Positions 15,791-24,274 are shown, counted from the stretch's first letter. The stretch is DNA of 32,230 nucleotides from Pseudomonadota bacterium (GCA_023428085.1 JAEYZK010000314.1:1-32230), one strand, 5' to 3'. Numbers and translations are program-made. The notes: generated from the letters alone by a model not told the origin.

Positions 15791-15829
15791 GGTGCGCGGG
15801 GGCGCGGCCGTGCTACGCTCCCGCGCACC
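15791..15829 (+). promoter_or_regulatory. Hairpin abutting the start codon of the TMTC-like gene
   Basis: GGTGCGCGGG (15791-15800) pairs perfectly with CCCGCGCACC (15820-15829), ending directly at the ATG at 15830. The loop contains TGCTACGCT, which could be an extended -10 element giving a nearly leaderless transcript. No Shine-Dalgarno sequence is visible. It could also act as the terminator of the expansin gene. Confidence 0.4.
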
Positions 15830-17434
15830 ATGAAAGCCTGGCAGCGGACGACCGCGGTGGTGGCCGCCCTCGCCCTCGGCGCGGGGCTCGCCTACCTCCC
15901 CGCGCTCGAGGGCGACTGGGTCTGGGACGACGCCAACCTCGTGCAGCCGAGCCCCGCGCTGCAGGATCTGTCCGGGCTCCGGCGCGCCGTGACGACGGAC
16001 CTCTACCGCCAGGCCGCCCCGCGCCTCGAGGCGAGCCCCTACTGGCGGCCGCTCGCGCTCGCCTCGTTCTGGCTCGACACGCGGCTCGGGTACGCGCCGC
16101 GCGCGCTCCACCTCGGGAACGTCGTCCTGCACGCGCTCGCGGCGGCGCTGCTGGCGCTGGTGCTGCTGCGCCGCCACCGCGACGCCGCGGGCCCGGCGGC
16201 GCTGGCCGCGCCGGCGCTGGCGGCGGCCTGGTGGGCCCTCCACCCCATGAACGTCGAGCCGGTCGCGTGGATCTCGTGCAGGTACGACCTGCTCACCGGG
16301 GTGGCCCTCCTCGGGATGCTGGCGCTCCCGTGGCGGCCGGGTTGGCCGCGGGCGGCGGCGTTCGGCCTCCTGTTCCTGGCCGGGCTCCTCTCGAAGGACG
16401 GGTTCGCGGCCCTGTTCCTGGTGGTCCCGGTGATGGACTGGGCCGATCGCCGCCCGGCCGCGGCGGCGGCGCCGCGCTGGATCGCGCTCGCCGTCGCGCT
16501 CGGCGGCTGGTGGGCCGCGCGCGCGGCGCTCGGGATCCCCCGCTTCGACCTGCCCGGAGCGCAGATCGTCGCGGAGCTCCCGATCCGGTACCTGGACGTG
16601 GTCGGGGTCTCCCTCCGGCGCGCGCTCGTCCCCGCGTCCCTCACCATCAGCCACCCGTACGCGCCGGGGCTCGTCGGCATCGCGACCGGCGCCGTCGCCG
16701 TCCTCCTCCTCGTCGTCGCGGCCCTCCGGCGCCGCAGGCTCGCCCTGCCCGCCGCCGTGTTCCTCGCCGGCCTCGTCCCGGCCGCGATCGCGACGGCGCG
16801 GTTCGGCGAGGTCCCGGAGCGGTACTTCTACGTCCCGGCGATCGGGCTCGCCCTGCTCGCCGGCGAGCTCCTCGCCGCCTGCATGGCGGCGGGCCGGCCG
16901 GCGGCGCGGTGGATCGCGCCCGCCCTGCTCGCGCTCGCCACCGCGCGCGGGCTCGTCCTCGTCGAGGCGCGCCTGCCGGACTGGCGGACCGACGACACGC
17001 TGTTCGCGGCCGCGCTCCGGGTGAACCCCGAGGATCCGCAGGCGAACCTGCACGCGGGCATCCAGGCGACCCGGAGCCGGCGGTGGGGCGAGGCGCGGCG
17101 CGCGCTGGAGATCGCGCAGCGCGCCGATCCCTCGTCGGCGCGGATCTCCAGCGCCTACGCGTGGGCGCTGCTCCAGACGGGAGACCTCGCCGGCGCCGTG
17201 CGCGAGGCGGCGCGCGCGACCTCGCTCGCGCCCTACCAACCCGATCCCTGGTGGGCGCTGGCGCTCGCGCGCCACCAGGCCGGCGATCACCGGGGTGAGC
17301 TCGAGGCGATCGACGAGCTCCTCGCGCTCTCCCCGGACTACCCGGGCGCGCGTCCTGCGCGGGCGCTGGCCGCGTGCGAGGTGAGCGGCCGCACCGACTG
17401 CGTCGAGGCGGCGCGGGCGGGGACGCTCCGGTAG
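15830..17434 (+). CDS. TMTC-like GT-C membrane glycosyltransferase with C-terminal TPRs
   Basis: A 534-residue protein with a multi-pass N-terminal region (about ten hydrophobic segments to residue 385) and a C-terminal block of tetratricopeptide repeats (about 397-515). Near the N-terminus DWVWDDANL (about 29-37) supplies the acidic pair typical of GT-C lipid-phosphosugar-dependent glycosyltransferases. HPMNVEPVAWISCRYDLL (about residue 137) matches the conserved block of TMTC/DUF1736 proteins (HPxxxExVxxxxxRxDLL), whose eukaryotic members O-mannosylate proteins. The bacterial substrate is unknown. The ribosome binding site is absent and a hairpin abuts the ATG. The radical SAM gene follows after 13 bases. 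Confidence 0.8.
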   Translation: MKAWQRTTAVVAALALGAGLAYLPALEGDWVWDDANLVQPSPALQDLSGLRRAVTTDLYRQAAPRLEASPYWRPLALASFWLDTRLGYAPRALHLGNVVLHALAAALLALVLLRRHRDAAGPAALAAPALAAAWWALHPMNVEPVAWISCRYDLLTGVALLGMLALPWRPGWPRAAAFGLLFLAGLLSKDGFAALFLVVPVMDWADRRPAAAAAPRWIALAVALGGWWAARAALGIPRFDLPGAQIVAELPIRYLDVVGVSLRRALVPASLTISHPYAPGLVGIATGAVAVLLLVVAALRRRRLALPAAVFLAGLVPAAIATARFGEVPERYFYVPAIGLALLAGELLAACMAAGRPAARWIAPALLALATARGLVLVEARLPDWRTDDTLFAAALRVNPEDPQANLHAGIQATRSRRWGEARRALEIAQRADPSSARISSAYAWALLQTGDLAGAVREAARATSLAPYQPDPWWALALARHQAGDHRGELEAIDELLALSPDYPGARPARALAACEVSGRTDCVEAARAGTLR

Positions 17435-17447
17435 GGCGCCTCGACCC

Positions 17448-18680
17448 GTGGTCGAGCTCGTCCTCCACTACCGCAAGGTCTCGCGCCACGCCCTCAACGT
17501 CCTGTGGGGCGCGGTCGAGGTCGCGCCGGCGACCGCGGGCCTCCGCTGCGCAGCGGCCGAGGGCCCGGACGCGCTCACACGAACCGTGAATGCCGCGCTC
17601 GCGGTGGGCCGGCGCCCCGTCGTCGCCTGGTCGTTCTACAGCGCGTCGTTCCCGGAGGTCGCGGCGGAGCTCGCGCTCGTGCGCGGCCGCACCGGCCCGG
17701 GGGCCCTGCACCTGGCGGGTGGGCCCCACGCCAGCGCGGCGCCGGACGAGGTCCTGCGCGCCGGCTTCGACCTCGTCGCGGTCGGCGAGGGCGAGGAGAC
17801 GCTGCCCGCGCTCCTCTCCCGGCTCGACGCCGGGGCCACGATCGGCGACGTCCCCGGGATCGCCTGGCTCGACGGGGGCAGGCTGCGACGGAGCCCGCGC
17901 GCGCCGCCCGTGCGCCTCGACGACCACCCGCCGTGCGCGCCGGGCGCGCGGCGGATCGGCCCGCTCGAGATCACCCGCGGCTGCGTCTGGGCCTGCCGGT
18001 TCTGCCAGACCCCGTTCCTGTTCCGCGCCCGCTTCCGCCACCGCTCCCTCGCCGAGGTCCGGCGCTGGGTGCGGTTCCACCGCGCGATCGCCGCGCGGGA
18101 CCTCCGGTTCCTGAGCCCGTCCGCCCTCTCCTACGGCGCGGAGGGTCCGGGGTGCGACCTCGACGCGGTCGAGGCGCTCCTCGCCGCGGCGCGCGAGGAG
18201 GCCGGCCCCGAGCGCCGGATCTTCTTCGGCAGCTTCCCGTCCGAGCTCCGCCCCGAGCACGTGTCCCCGCGCGCGCTCGCGCTCATCCGCCGCTTCTGCG
18301 ACAACCGGACGGTCATCGTCGGCGCGCAGTCCGGGTCGGAGCGGATGCTCGCCGCCATGGGGCGCGGCCACGGCGTGACGGACGTGGAGCGCGCGGTCGC
18401 GCTCTGCGTCGAGGCCGGGTTCGAGACCAGCGTGGACGTCATGGTGGGGCTCCCCGGCGAGGAGGAGGACGATCGCGCCGCGACCCGCGGCTTGCTCGAG
18501 CGCGTCGGCGCGCGCGGCGCCCGCGTCCACGCCCACGCCTTCATGCCGCTCCCCGGCGCGCCGTGGGCGACCGAGCGACCGGGCGCCCTCGACGCGGCGA
18601 CCCGCGCGCTCCTCGCGCGGATGGAGTCGGGCGGCGCCGCCCACGGGCAGTGGCGGCGGCAGCGGGCGCGGAGCGCGTGA
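17448..18680 (+). CDS. B12-binding-domain radical SAM protein
   Basis: A 410-residue protein. The first 130 residues look like a cobalamin-binding Rossmann domain (AWSFYSASFPEVAAEL, LAGGPHASAAPDEVL, LVAVGEGEETLPALL), as in B12-dependent radical SAM enzymes, though the canonical DxHxxG motif is absent, as in several archaeal-type members. The radical SAM core follows: TRGCVWACRFCQTP gives the CX3CX2C iron-sulfur ligands (about 177-184), then GAQSGSERMLAAMGRGH and DVMVGLPGEEEDD, as in the family. It resembles the TIGR04013/TIGR04014 group recalled from archaea and bacteria, whose reactions are unknown. It starts with GTG 13 bases after the TMTC-like gene and is probably co-transcribed. The substrate cannot be told from the sequence. 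Confidence 0.85.
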   Translation: MVELVLHYRKVSRHALNVLWGAVEVAPATAGLRCAAAEGPDALTRTVNAALAVGRRPVVAWSFYSASFPEVAAELALVRGRTGPGALHLAGGPHASAAPDEVLRAGFDLVAVGEGEETLPALLSRLDAGATIGDVPGIAWLDGGRLRRSPRAPPVRLDDHPPCAPGARRIGPLEITRGCVWACRFCQTPFLFRARFRHRSLAEVRRWVRFHRAIAARDLRFLSPSALSYGAEGPGCDLDAVEALLAAAREEAGPERRIFFGSFPSELRPEHVSPRALALIRRFCDNRTVIVGAQSGSERMLAAMGRGHGVTDVERAVALCVEAGFETSVDVMVGLPGEEEDDRAATRGLLERVGARGARVHAHAFMPLPGAPWATERPGALDAATRALLARMESGGAAHGQWRRQRARSA

Positions 18681-18799
18681 CGGCGGTGGAGCGCGGAGCG
18701 GAGGGCGTCGTCGCGCGACCGGATCGGCGCGAGCCCCGGAAGTGCACGCCCGCCCGTGGCGCGGGAGAGTAGTCTCGGGTACCGTTCCGCGCCGCCCGC

Positions 18800-20278
18800 A
18801 TGACCGAGCCCACGCCCACCGCCATCGCCCTGCTCGTCGCGGCCATCCTCCTCGCGGCGAGCGCGGTCCTGACGCGCACCTCGAGCCGCCTGGGCCTCCC
18901 GTTCCCGCTGCTCTTCCTCGTCATCGGCATGCTCGCGGGGAGCGAGGGGCCCGGCGGGATCCCGTTCGAGGACTTCGGGCTGGCGTTCCGGCTCGGGACC
19001 GTGGCCCTCACGCTCATCCTCTTCGACGGCGGGCTCAACACCGCCCTCCCCACGGTCCGCGCCGTGGCCTGGCCCGCCGGGTTCCTCGCCACCTTCGGCG
19101 TCGCCGGCGTCGCCGGGCTGGGCGCGGTCTGCGGACGGCTCGTCGGGCTGCCGTGGCCCGAGGCCCTGGTGCTCGGCGCGGTCATCTCCTCGACCGACGC
19201 GGCCGCGGTGTTCGCGACGCTCCGCGGCGGCGGCATCCAGCTCAAGCAGCGGGTCGCCGCCACGATCGAGGTCGAGTCGGGGATCAACGATCCCATGGCC
19301 GTGATCCTCACCTTCGGCCTCACCCGCCTGCTCGCGCACGGCGGGCTGCCGACGTGGGGCTGGCTCCTCGAGGTCGTCATCCAGATCGTCGTGGGCGTCT
19401 CCTTCGGCTGGGCGCTCGGGCGCGGCACCGGCGCGCTGCTCGAGCGCACGTCGCTCACCGCCTCGGGCCTCTACCCGGTCCTGACGGTCGCGCTCGCGCT
19501 CGTCTCGTTCGCGCTCCCGACGTTGCTCCAGGGGAGCGGGTTCATGGCCGTGTACGTCGCGGCCATGGTGCTCGGGAACCGGCGGTTCCCCTACGCGACG
19601 AGCGTCCGCCACGTGCACGACGCGCTGGCGTGGGTGGGCCAGATCTCGATGTTCCTCATGCTGGGCCTCCTGGTGTTCCCCTCGCGGCTGCTCGACGTCT
19701 GGGTCGAGGGCCTCGGGGTCGCCCTGCTCGTCACGTTCGTCGCCCGGCCCGTGGTGGTGGCGCTCTTCCTGGCGCCGTTCCGGTACCCGGCCCGGGAGAT
19801 CGGCTACGCCGGCTGGGTCGGCCTCCGCGGCGCGGTCCCGATCGTGCTCGCCAGCTACCCGGTCCTCGTGGGCGCGCCGGGCGCCCAGCGGATCTTCGAC
19901 ATCGTCTTCTTCGTGGTGGTGGTGAACCAGTTCCTCCCCGGGGCGACCGTGAGCTGGCTCGCGCGGCGGCTCGGCCTGGAGGCGGCGCCCACGCCCGCGC
20001 CGCGCGCCGTGCTGGAGATCACCTCGGCCGTGCCGATGAACGGCGAGCTCGCCTCGTACCACGTGCACGCCGCGAGCGCGGTCGTGGCGAGCGCCATCTC
20101 CGACCTCCCGTTCCCGGAGGGCACGCGGGTGGTGCTCGTGGTCCGGGGCAACCGGCTCCTCGCGCCGACGGGGAGCACCGTCCTCGAGCCCGGCGACCAC
20201 GTCCACGTCTTCTCCGAGGGCCGCGAGATGGGCCTGCTCCAGCTCCTCTTCGGCGCGGCCGAGAGCACGGAGCGTTGA
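18800..20278 (+). CDS. nhaP2: CPA1-type K+(Na+)/H+ antiporter with TrkA-C domain (NhaP2/CvrA-like)
   Basis: A 492-residue inner-membrane cation/proton antiporter. About twelve membrane segments span residues 8-390, with FDGGLNT and the core motif SSTDAAAVFATLRGGG in the middle, and ESGINDPMAVILT carrying the conserved Asn-Asp pair. The C-terminal 90 residues (about 400-488; PEGTRVVLVVRGNRLLAPTG, LEPGDHVHVFS) form a TrkA-C/RCK-C ligand-binding domain. E. coli CvrA is longer because of an extra C-terminal CorC/HlyC domain that is absent here. It likely adjusts cytoplasmic K+ or Na+ and pH. It ends one base before the convergent ABC ATPase stop region. The 119 bases upstream hold nothing recognisable. 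Confidence 0.92.
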   Translation: MTEPTPTAIALLVAAILLAASAVLTRTSSRLGLPFPLLFLVIGMLAGSEGPGGIPFEDFGLAFRLGTVALTLILFDGGLNTALPTVRAVAWPAGFLATFGVAGVAGLGAVCGRLVGLPWPEALVLGAVISSTDAAAVFATLRGGGIQLKQRVAATIEVESGINDPMAVILTFGLTRLLAHGGLPTWGWLLEVVIQIVVGVSFGWALGRGTGALLERTSLTASGLYPVLTVALALVSFALPTLLQGSGFMAVYVAAMVLGNRRFPYATSVRHVHDALAWVGQISMFLMLGLLVFPSRLLDVWVEGLGVALLVTFVARPVVVALFLAPFRYPAREIGYAGWVGLRGAVPIVLASYPVLVGAPGAQRIFDIVFFVVVVNQFLPGATVSWLARRLGLEAAPTPAPRAVLEITSAVPMNGELASYHVHAASAVVASAISDLPFPEGTRVVLVVRGNRLLAPTGSTVLEPGDHVHVFSEGREMGLLQLLFGAAESTER

Positions 20279-20279
20279 G

Positions 20280-21209
20280 TCAGGCGCCGGCGGCCGGCTC
20301 CTCCGGCGCGGGGCCCCGCGTCTCGACCCGCTCCCCGGAGCGCGGGTCGAAGAGGTGGTAGCGGGAGATCGCGATCGCGATCGGCTGGCCCACCGCCAGC
20401 GCCTGGTCGCGGTCCACCCGGAGCCAGAGCTCCGCGCCGGCGGCGCGCACGGCGACCACGCGGAGCCCCCGCAGCGGCAGCTCGCGGACGTCGAGGACCT
20501 CGCCGCGGAGGGCGAGGCTCTCCGGCGCTGCGCCCGCGGCGCGCGCGCCCAGGAGGGCGCCGTCCGGGCGGAAGCCGACCTGCCACGGCGCGAGCGCGGG
20601 CGAGAGCGCGGCGCCCTCGACGACGTTGAGCGCCGGCGTGTCCGGGTCGAAGTTCAGGAAGTCCGCGACGAACAGGTTGCGGGGGGCGTCGTGGAGCTCC
20701 CGCGCCGTCCCGACCTGCTCGATGCGGCCGCGGTTCATGAGGGCGATCCGGTCGGCGAGGATCAGCGCCTCCACCTGATCGTGCGTCACGTACACCGTGG
20801 TGATGCCGAACTTCCGGAGGAGCATCCGGAGGTGGACCCGGTACTTCTCGCGCAGCTTCTGGTCGAGGTTGGAGAACGGCTCGTCGAGCAGGAAGAGGCG
20901 CGGATCGCGGGTGATGCACCGGGCGATCGCCACGCGCTGCTGCTGCCCCCCCGAGAGCGTCTTGGGCTTCCGGTCGAGCAGCGTCTCGAGCTCGACGCCG
21001 AGGAGCTCGGCGGTCCGCCGGTACCGCTCCTCCTTCTCCGCCTCGAGCGCGGGCGTCCTCCCGCAGCCCGAGGGTCCCAGGACCGCGATCACCGAGCCGT
21101 CCGGGACCTCGAGATCGAGGTCCTCGATCCGGAACGCGGCGCCGGGGGCCTCGCCCGCCGACCCGCCGGCGAGCGTCTTCGTCACCTGCCGGAGCTCGAT
21201 GCGCGCCAT
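20280..21209 (-). pseudogene. CUT1/MalK-type ABC ATPase with internal deletion across Walker A to Q-loop
   Basis: A 309-residue open frame that reads as a MalK/UgpC ATPase missing a central piece. Intact features: LSGGQQQRVAIAR signature (about 85-97), Walker B LFLLDEPFSNLD (about 105-116), H-loop VTHDQVEAL, and a C-terminal TOBE-type domain. Walker A is damaged: GPSGCGRTP (45-53) has Arg for the ATP-binding Lys and Pro for the second Thr. It then joins straight to ALEAEKEERYRRTAELLG, skipping the roughly 60-70 residues that normally hold the Q-loop and the following helices. The total is about that much shorter than a normal 360-370-residue MalK. The frame is kept, so a product may be made, but ATP hydrolysis is very unlikely. 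Either a pseudogene or a repurposed protein. Zinc-ribbon gene 20 bases upstream. Confidence 0.85.
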
Positions 21210-21229
21210 CGGCGCCTCCGCGGCTCAGC

Positions 21230-21448
21230 TCAGCACTTCACCCGGTTGACGCGCCAGCACTGGGGACACCGGAAGGCCACGCCGTCCACCTCGCCCTGGC
21301 GCATCGACCTGCAGATCACGGTACCGCAGGCGCCGCACACGTAGTCGGTGTTTCCTTCGCCCGTGATCGCGGGCGCGGTGCGCGAGGTGATCACGGACGA
21401 GCCCGGGGGCTCGGTGTACAGCTCCATCTCGATCCGCTTCGATGCCAT
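21230..21448 (-). CDS. Small zinc-ribbon protein
   Basis: A 72-residue cytoplasmic protein with two CxxC knuckles in the C-terminal half: YVCGACGTVICRS and FRCPQCWRVNRVKC, the pattern of a rubredoxin-like or zinc-ribbon fold binding one Zn. The N-terminal 35 residues have no recognisable domain. The ATG at 21448 has AGGA about 10 bases upstream, and the frame stops 20 bases before the damaged ABC ATPase gene, so they may share a transcript. No function can be assigned; such small ribbons often bind nucleic acids or protein partners. Confidence 0.7.
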   Translation of the reverse strand: MASKRIEMELYTEPPGSSVITSRTAPAITGEGNTDYVCGACGTVICRSMRQGEVDGVAFRCPQCWRVNRVKC

Positions 21449-21629
21449 TCCCCGGGTCCTTTCGCGCCCACAGCGCCCCACGCGCCGCCCGCGAGCCTAC
21501 CACCGCTCCGCGGCACCCGTCCCCGCCGAGGCTGCAAGTTCTGGTTGATCCCGGAGGCCGCTCCGGGCGAATAGGGAGGGATCAGCTCGAGCCGGAGGCG
21601 CCGCGAGGCGTGCTCCCAGGAGATCGGCG

Positions 21630-23630
21630 ATGAACGCCTTCGATCGCGCGTACGCCCATGGCCCGTGGCGGGCGCTCCCCGCACCCGCCCACCTCGCCGA
21701 CCGGCGCGCGGGCGTGACGTTCCAGCTCGGCTGGACCGCCGTCCTGGCCGCGCTGCTCGTCCTCGCCGGCGGGATCGCCAGCGGGCAGGTCGAGGGTGGG
21801 CTCTTCCCCAGGGCGACGCCCGGCGTCGTGCTGCAGCAGACGCTCCCGCTGGTGCTCATGGCGATCGGCATGTCCGTGGTGTTCGCGCGGGGCGGGTTCG
21901 ACTTCTCCGTGGGCGCGATCGCCTCGCTCGCCGCGATCGTGGCGGCGAAGACCGGGAGCCCGTGGCTCGGCCTCGCCGGCGCGCTCGCCTGCGGGCTCGT
22001 GAACGGCGTCCTGGTCGGGCTGCTGCGCGCGCCGGGCTGGCTCGTGACCACGCTCACGGTCATGCTGTTCCACCACGCGAACGCGGTGATCCTCAAGGGG
22101 CAGCAGTTCATCCGCCTCGGCCAGCCGGAGGCGATGGACTGGGCCCTCGGGGCGGCGCCGTTCGTCGCCATCGCCGCCGGCGCGGTCGCCCTCGTCTGGG
22201 CGCAGGTGCTCCCCGCGGGCGCCCCGCGGCGCGGCGTGCTCCACCGCTTCGTGGCGGAGGCCCTCCTGCCGTACCTCTTCTCCGCCGGGCTCGCCGCGAT
22301 GGCGGGCTTCTCCGTCAGCGCCATCGTCCGGGGCGCGGGCGCCGGGCCCAGCGAGTCGCTCGAGCTCGGCCTCGCCGTGGTCCTGGGCGGCACGTTCCTC
22401 GGCGGCGGCCGGGCGAACGTGCTCGGCGCCGTCGCGACGGCCCTCGCGGTGGGCGCGCTCCGGTTCGTGCTGCTCGCGAGCGGCGGGGCGGCCGCGGGGG
22501 GCACCATCCTCAAGGTCTCCCTCCTCGGCGCCGTGTGCGTGAGCGCCGCCGCGCACGCGCTCGCCGCCCGCCGGCACGCGCGGGCGCACCGCGCCGGACC
22601 GGAGCTCCCGCTCGCGGGCGGGCCCGACCGGCCGCGGCGCTTCGATCGCAGCCTGTTCCAGGGGCCCGGCGCGCTCGTGCCCGTCCCGGTCCACCTCGGC
22701 GTCCGGCGCTCGGCGCTGCGGTTCGAGCTCGGGTGGACGGCGGTGCTCCTCGTCGGCTTCGCGGTGTACCTCGTCCCCGCGGCGCTCAGCCGGGACGCCG
22801 GCTGGGCGAGCCCGTCCTTCTTCGGGCCGCAGCTCGCGATCCCGCTGCTCCTCGCGCTCGGCGCCGCCGCCGTCGTCGCCCGGGGCGGCTTCGACTTCAG
22901 CGCCCTCGCGCTCATGGCCGTCGTGACGCAGCTCGCGGCCAGGGAGAACGACCCCTGGCTCGCGCTCGGCCTGGCCGTCGCCGTGGGCGTGGCGCACGCC
23001 CTCCTCGTGGGCCTGGTGCGCGTGCCGGGCTGGCTGTTGACCTTCGCCACCGCGATCCTGCTGGACCGCGAGCGTACCCGCCTCGCGCTCCTCGTGCGCA
23101 CGTACGAGTTCCCGGAGGCCACGATGAAGTGGCTGCCGCTCGCGTCGTACTGCGCGGTCGGCGTCGCGGCCGTGGTCGCCCTCGTCTGGCTCCAGCTCGC
23201 GGCGGGGCGGCCGCCCGCCGACCGGGTCGCGCCCTGGAGGGCGCGGATCGCCGACGGGGTCCCCTACCTCTACTCCAGCCTGCTCGCGGGCATCGCGGGG
23301 CTCTTCCTGCTCGCCCTCACGACGAAGCTCCAGCGGCAGCTCACGGTCGGTGAAGAGGCCCTCGTCGGGCTGATCCTCGCGGGCTGCTGGCTCGGCGCCG
23401 GCCGGGCGAACGTGCTCGGCGTCCTCGTGGGGGTGGTCGGGTTCGTGCTGGTGGAGTTCCACCTGATGGCGCACCAGCGGGTCCCGACCACGGTGCTCGC
23501 GGCCCTCGCCGGCCTCGCGCTCGCGGGGCTGCTCGCGTCGCGGCTGGTGCACCTGATGCTCGGGCGGGCGCACGCCCGGAGGGCGTCGCTCCAGGGCGGC
23601 GCCGACGGGTCCCTCGTGAGCTCCGGCTGA
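21630..23630 (+). CDS. Tandem fusion of two RbsC-like ABC permeases
   Basis: A 666-residue membrane protein made of two similar halves (about 1-320 and 340-666), each about the length of one RbsC/XylH-type permease (BPD_transp_2 family). Matching blocks: LGWTAVLAALL and LGWTAVLLVGF; VFARGGFDFSVGAIASL and VARGGFDFSALALMAV; LLRAPGWLVTTLTVML and LVRVPGWLLTFATAIL; GGGRANVLGAV and GAGRANVLGVL. GGFDFS and the GRANVLG loop correspond to conserved elements of ribose/galactose permeases. The halves have diverged well, so the fusion is old. Normal family permeases dimerise, so one chain could form the whole pore. No matching solute-binding protein or intact ATPase lies beside it. Start supported by AGGAG 8 bases upstream. 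Confidence 0.85.
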   Translation: MNAFDRAYAHGPWRALPAPAHLADRRAGVTFQLGWTAVLAALLVLAGGIASGQVEGGLFPRATPGVVLQQTLPLVLMAIGMSVVFARGGFDFSVGAIASLAAIVAAKTGSPWLGLAGALACGLVNGVLVGLLRAPGWLVTTLTVMLFHHANAVILKGQQFIRLGQPEAMDWALGAAPFVAIAAGAVALVWAQVLPAGAPRRGVLHRFVAEALLPYLFSAGLAAMAGFSVSAIVRGAGAGPSESLELGLAVVLGGTFLGGGRANVLGAVATALAVGALRFVLLASGGAAAGGTILKVSLLGAVCVSAAAHALAARRHARAHRAGPELPLAGGPDRPRRFDRSLFQGPGALVPVPVHLGVRRSALRFELGWTAVLLVGFAVYLVPAALSRDAGWASPSFFGPQLAIPLLLALGAAAVVARGGFDFSALALMAVVTQLAARENDPWLALGLAVAVGVAHALLVGLVRVPGWLLTFATAILLDRERTRLALLVRTYEFPEATMKWLPLASYCAVGVAAVVALVWLQLAAGRPPADRVAPWRARIADGVPYLYSSLLAGIAGLFLLALTTKLQRQLTVGEEALVGLILAGCWLGAGRANVLGVLVGVVGFVLVEFHLMAHQRVPTTVLAALAGLALAGLLASRLVHLMLGRAHARRASLQGGADGSLVSSG

Positions 23631-23646
23631 GGCCGGCCCGCGCCCG

Positions 23647-24201
23647 TCAGGCGGCGGCGCGGCCCGGGGTCGGCGCGAGCCCCAGGCGCGAGAGCGAGTC
23701 GCCGAGGCGGCGCTCCCACCCGGCGAACGCCTCGAGCGCGCCCTGCACCACCGCGCCGTGCTCCTCGAGCGGCACGCGCGCGAGCTGCTGCACGAGCGCG
23801 GCCCAGGGCCGCCCGGGCTCCTGGGTCGACGCGGCCGCGCCGAACCCACGGATGCGCCGCGCGAGGACGGAGCAGCCCAGCCGGAACGCCTCGTAGACGT
23901 AGAGGTAGCCGAGCGCGTGCGCGGGGGTCGGCGGCGCAGGGAGCTCCAGGGCCACGCGTCCGGGATCCGCGCTCGCGCCGTCGCACAGCGGCGCGTGCGG
24001 CGCGCCAGCGCGGGCCAGCGCGCGGTCGAGGTCGTCGAGCCACGCGCGGTGTCCCGCCAGGAACTCGGCGTACGCCTCCCACCCGGCCGGACACCGGAAC
24101 AGGCTGGCGTAGGCGGCGACACGCGCGCGATCCGGACGGGTGGCGCGGCGGAGGGCGACAAGGAGCGGGGGCCAGCGGTTCTCGTCGTGCAGCGGAGCCA
24201 T
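23647..24201 (-). CDS. Heme-oxygenase-like protein lacking the usual proximal His
   Basis: A 184-residue protein resembling bacterial biliverdin-forming heme oxygenases, which open heme to biliverdin, CO and iron. ALGYLYVYEAFRLGCSVLARRI (about 96-117) matches the conserved distal helix (LGxLYVxEGxxLGxxVL). The N-terminal helix LRRATRPDRARV aligns with the usual LRxxTxxxHxRL, but an Arg or Asp stands where the heme-ligating His should be. So either another residue binds heme or the protein is a non-catalytic member of the superfamily. Near-consensus promoter and palindrome upstream. No phytochrome gene is present. Start at ATG 24201 with GAGGTG just upstream. Confidence 0.7.
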   Translation of the reverse strand: MAPLHDENRWPPLLVALRRATRPDRARVAAYASLFRCPAGWEAYAEFLAGHRAWLDDLDRALARAGAPHAPLCDGASADPGRVALELPAPPTPAHALGYLYVYEAFRLGCSVLARRIRGFGAAASTQEPGRPWAALVQQLARVPLEEHGAVVQGALEAFAGWERRLGDSLSRLGLAPTPGRAAA

Positions 24202-24219
24202 GAGACACCTCGCCGCACC

Positions 24220-24248
24220 ATCATGGGCCCGCTGACGCGTCGCGTCAA
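24220..24248 (-). promoter_or_regulatory. Sigma-70-like promoter with embedded palindrome for the heme-oxygenase-like gene
   Basis: On the minus strand TTGACG (24248-24243) is followed after exactly 17 bases by CATGAT (24225-24220), a good -35 and a 4-of-6 -10 element, 19 bases before the ATG at 24201. A 15-base inverted repeat TGACGCG-T-CGCGTCA (24233-24247) covers the -35 and spacer, as expected for a repressor operator. Such promoters are rare in this GC-rich window. Confidence 0.55.
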
Positions 24249-24274
24249 CCCGCCTCGCGCAAGCAACCGTCAGA

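Noticed and set aside
13259..17290. Long open frame on the minus strand opposite the expansin and TMTC-like genes
   Set aside because: It is a shadow frame; the plus-strand genes have clear domains and ribosome binding sites or operon context.
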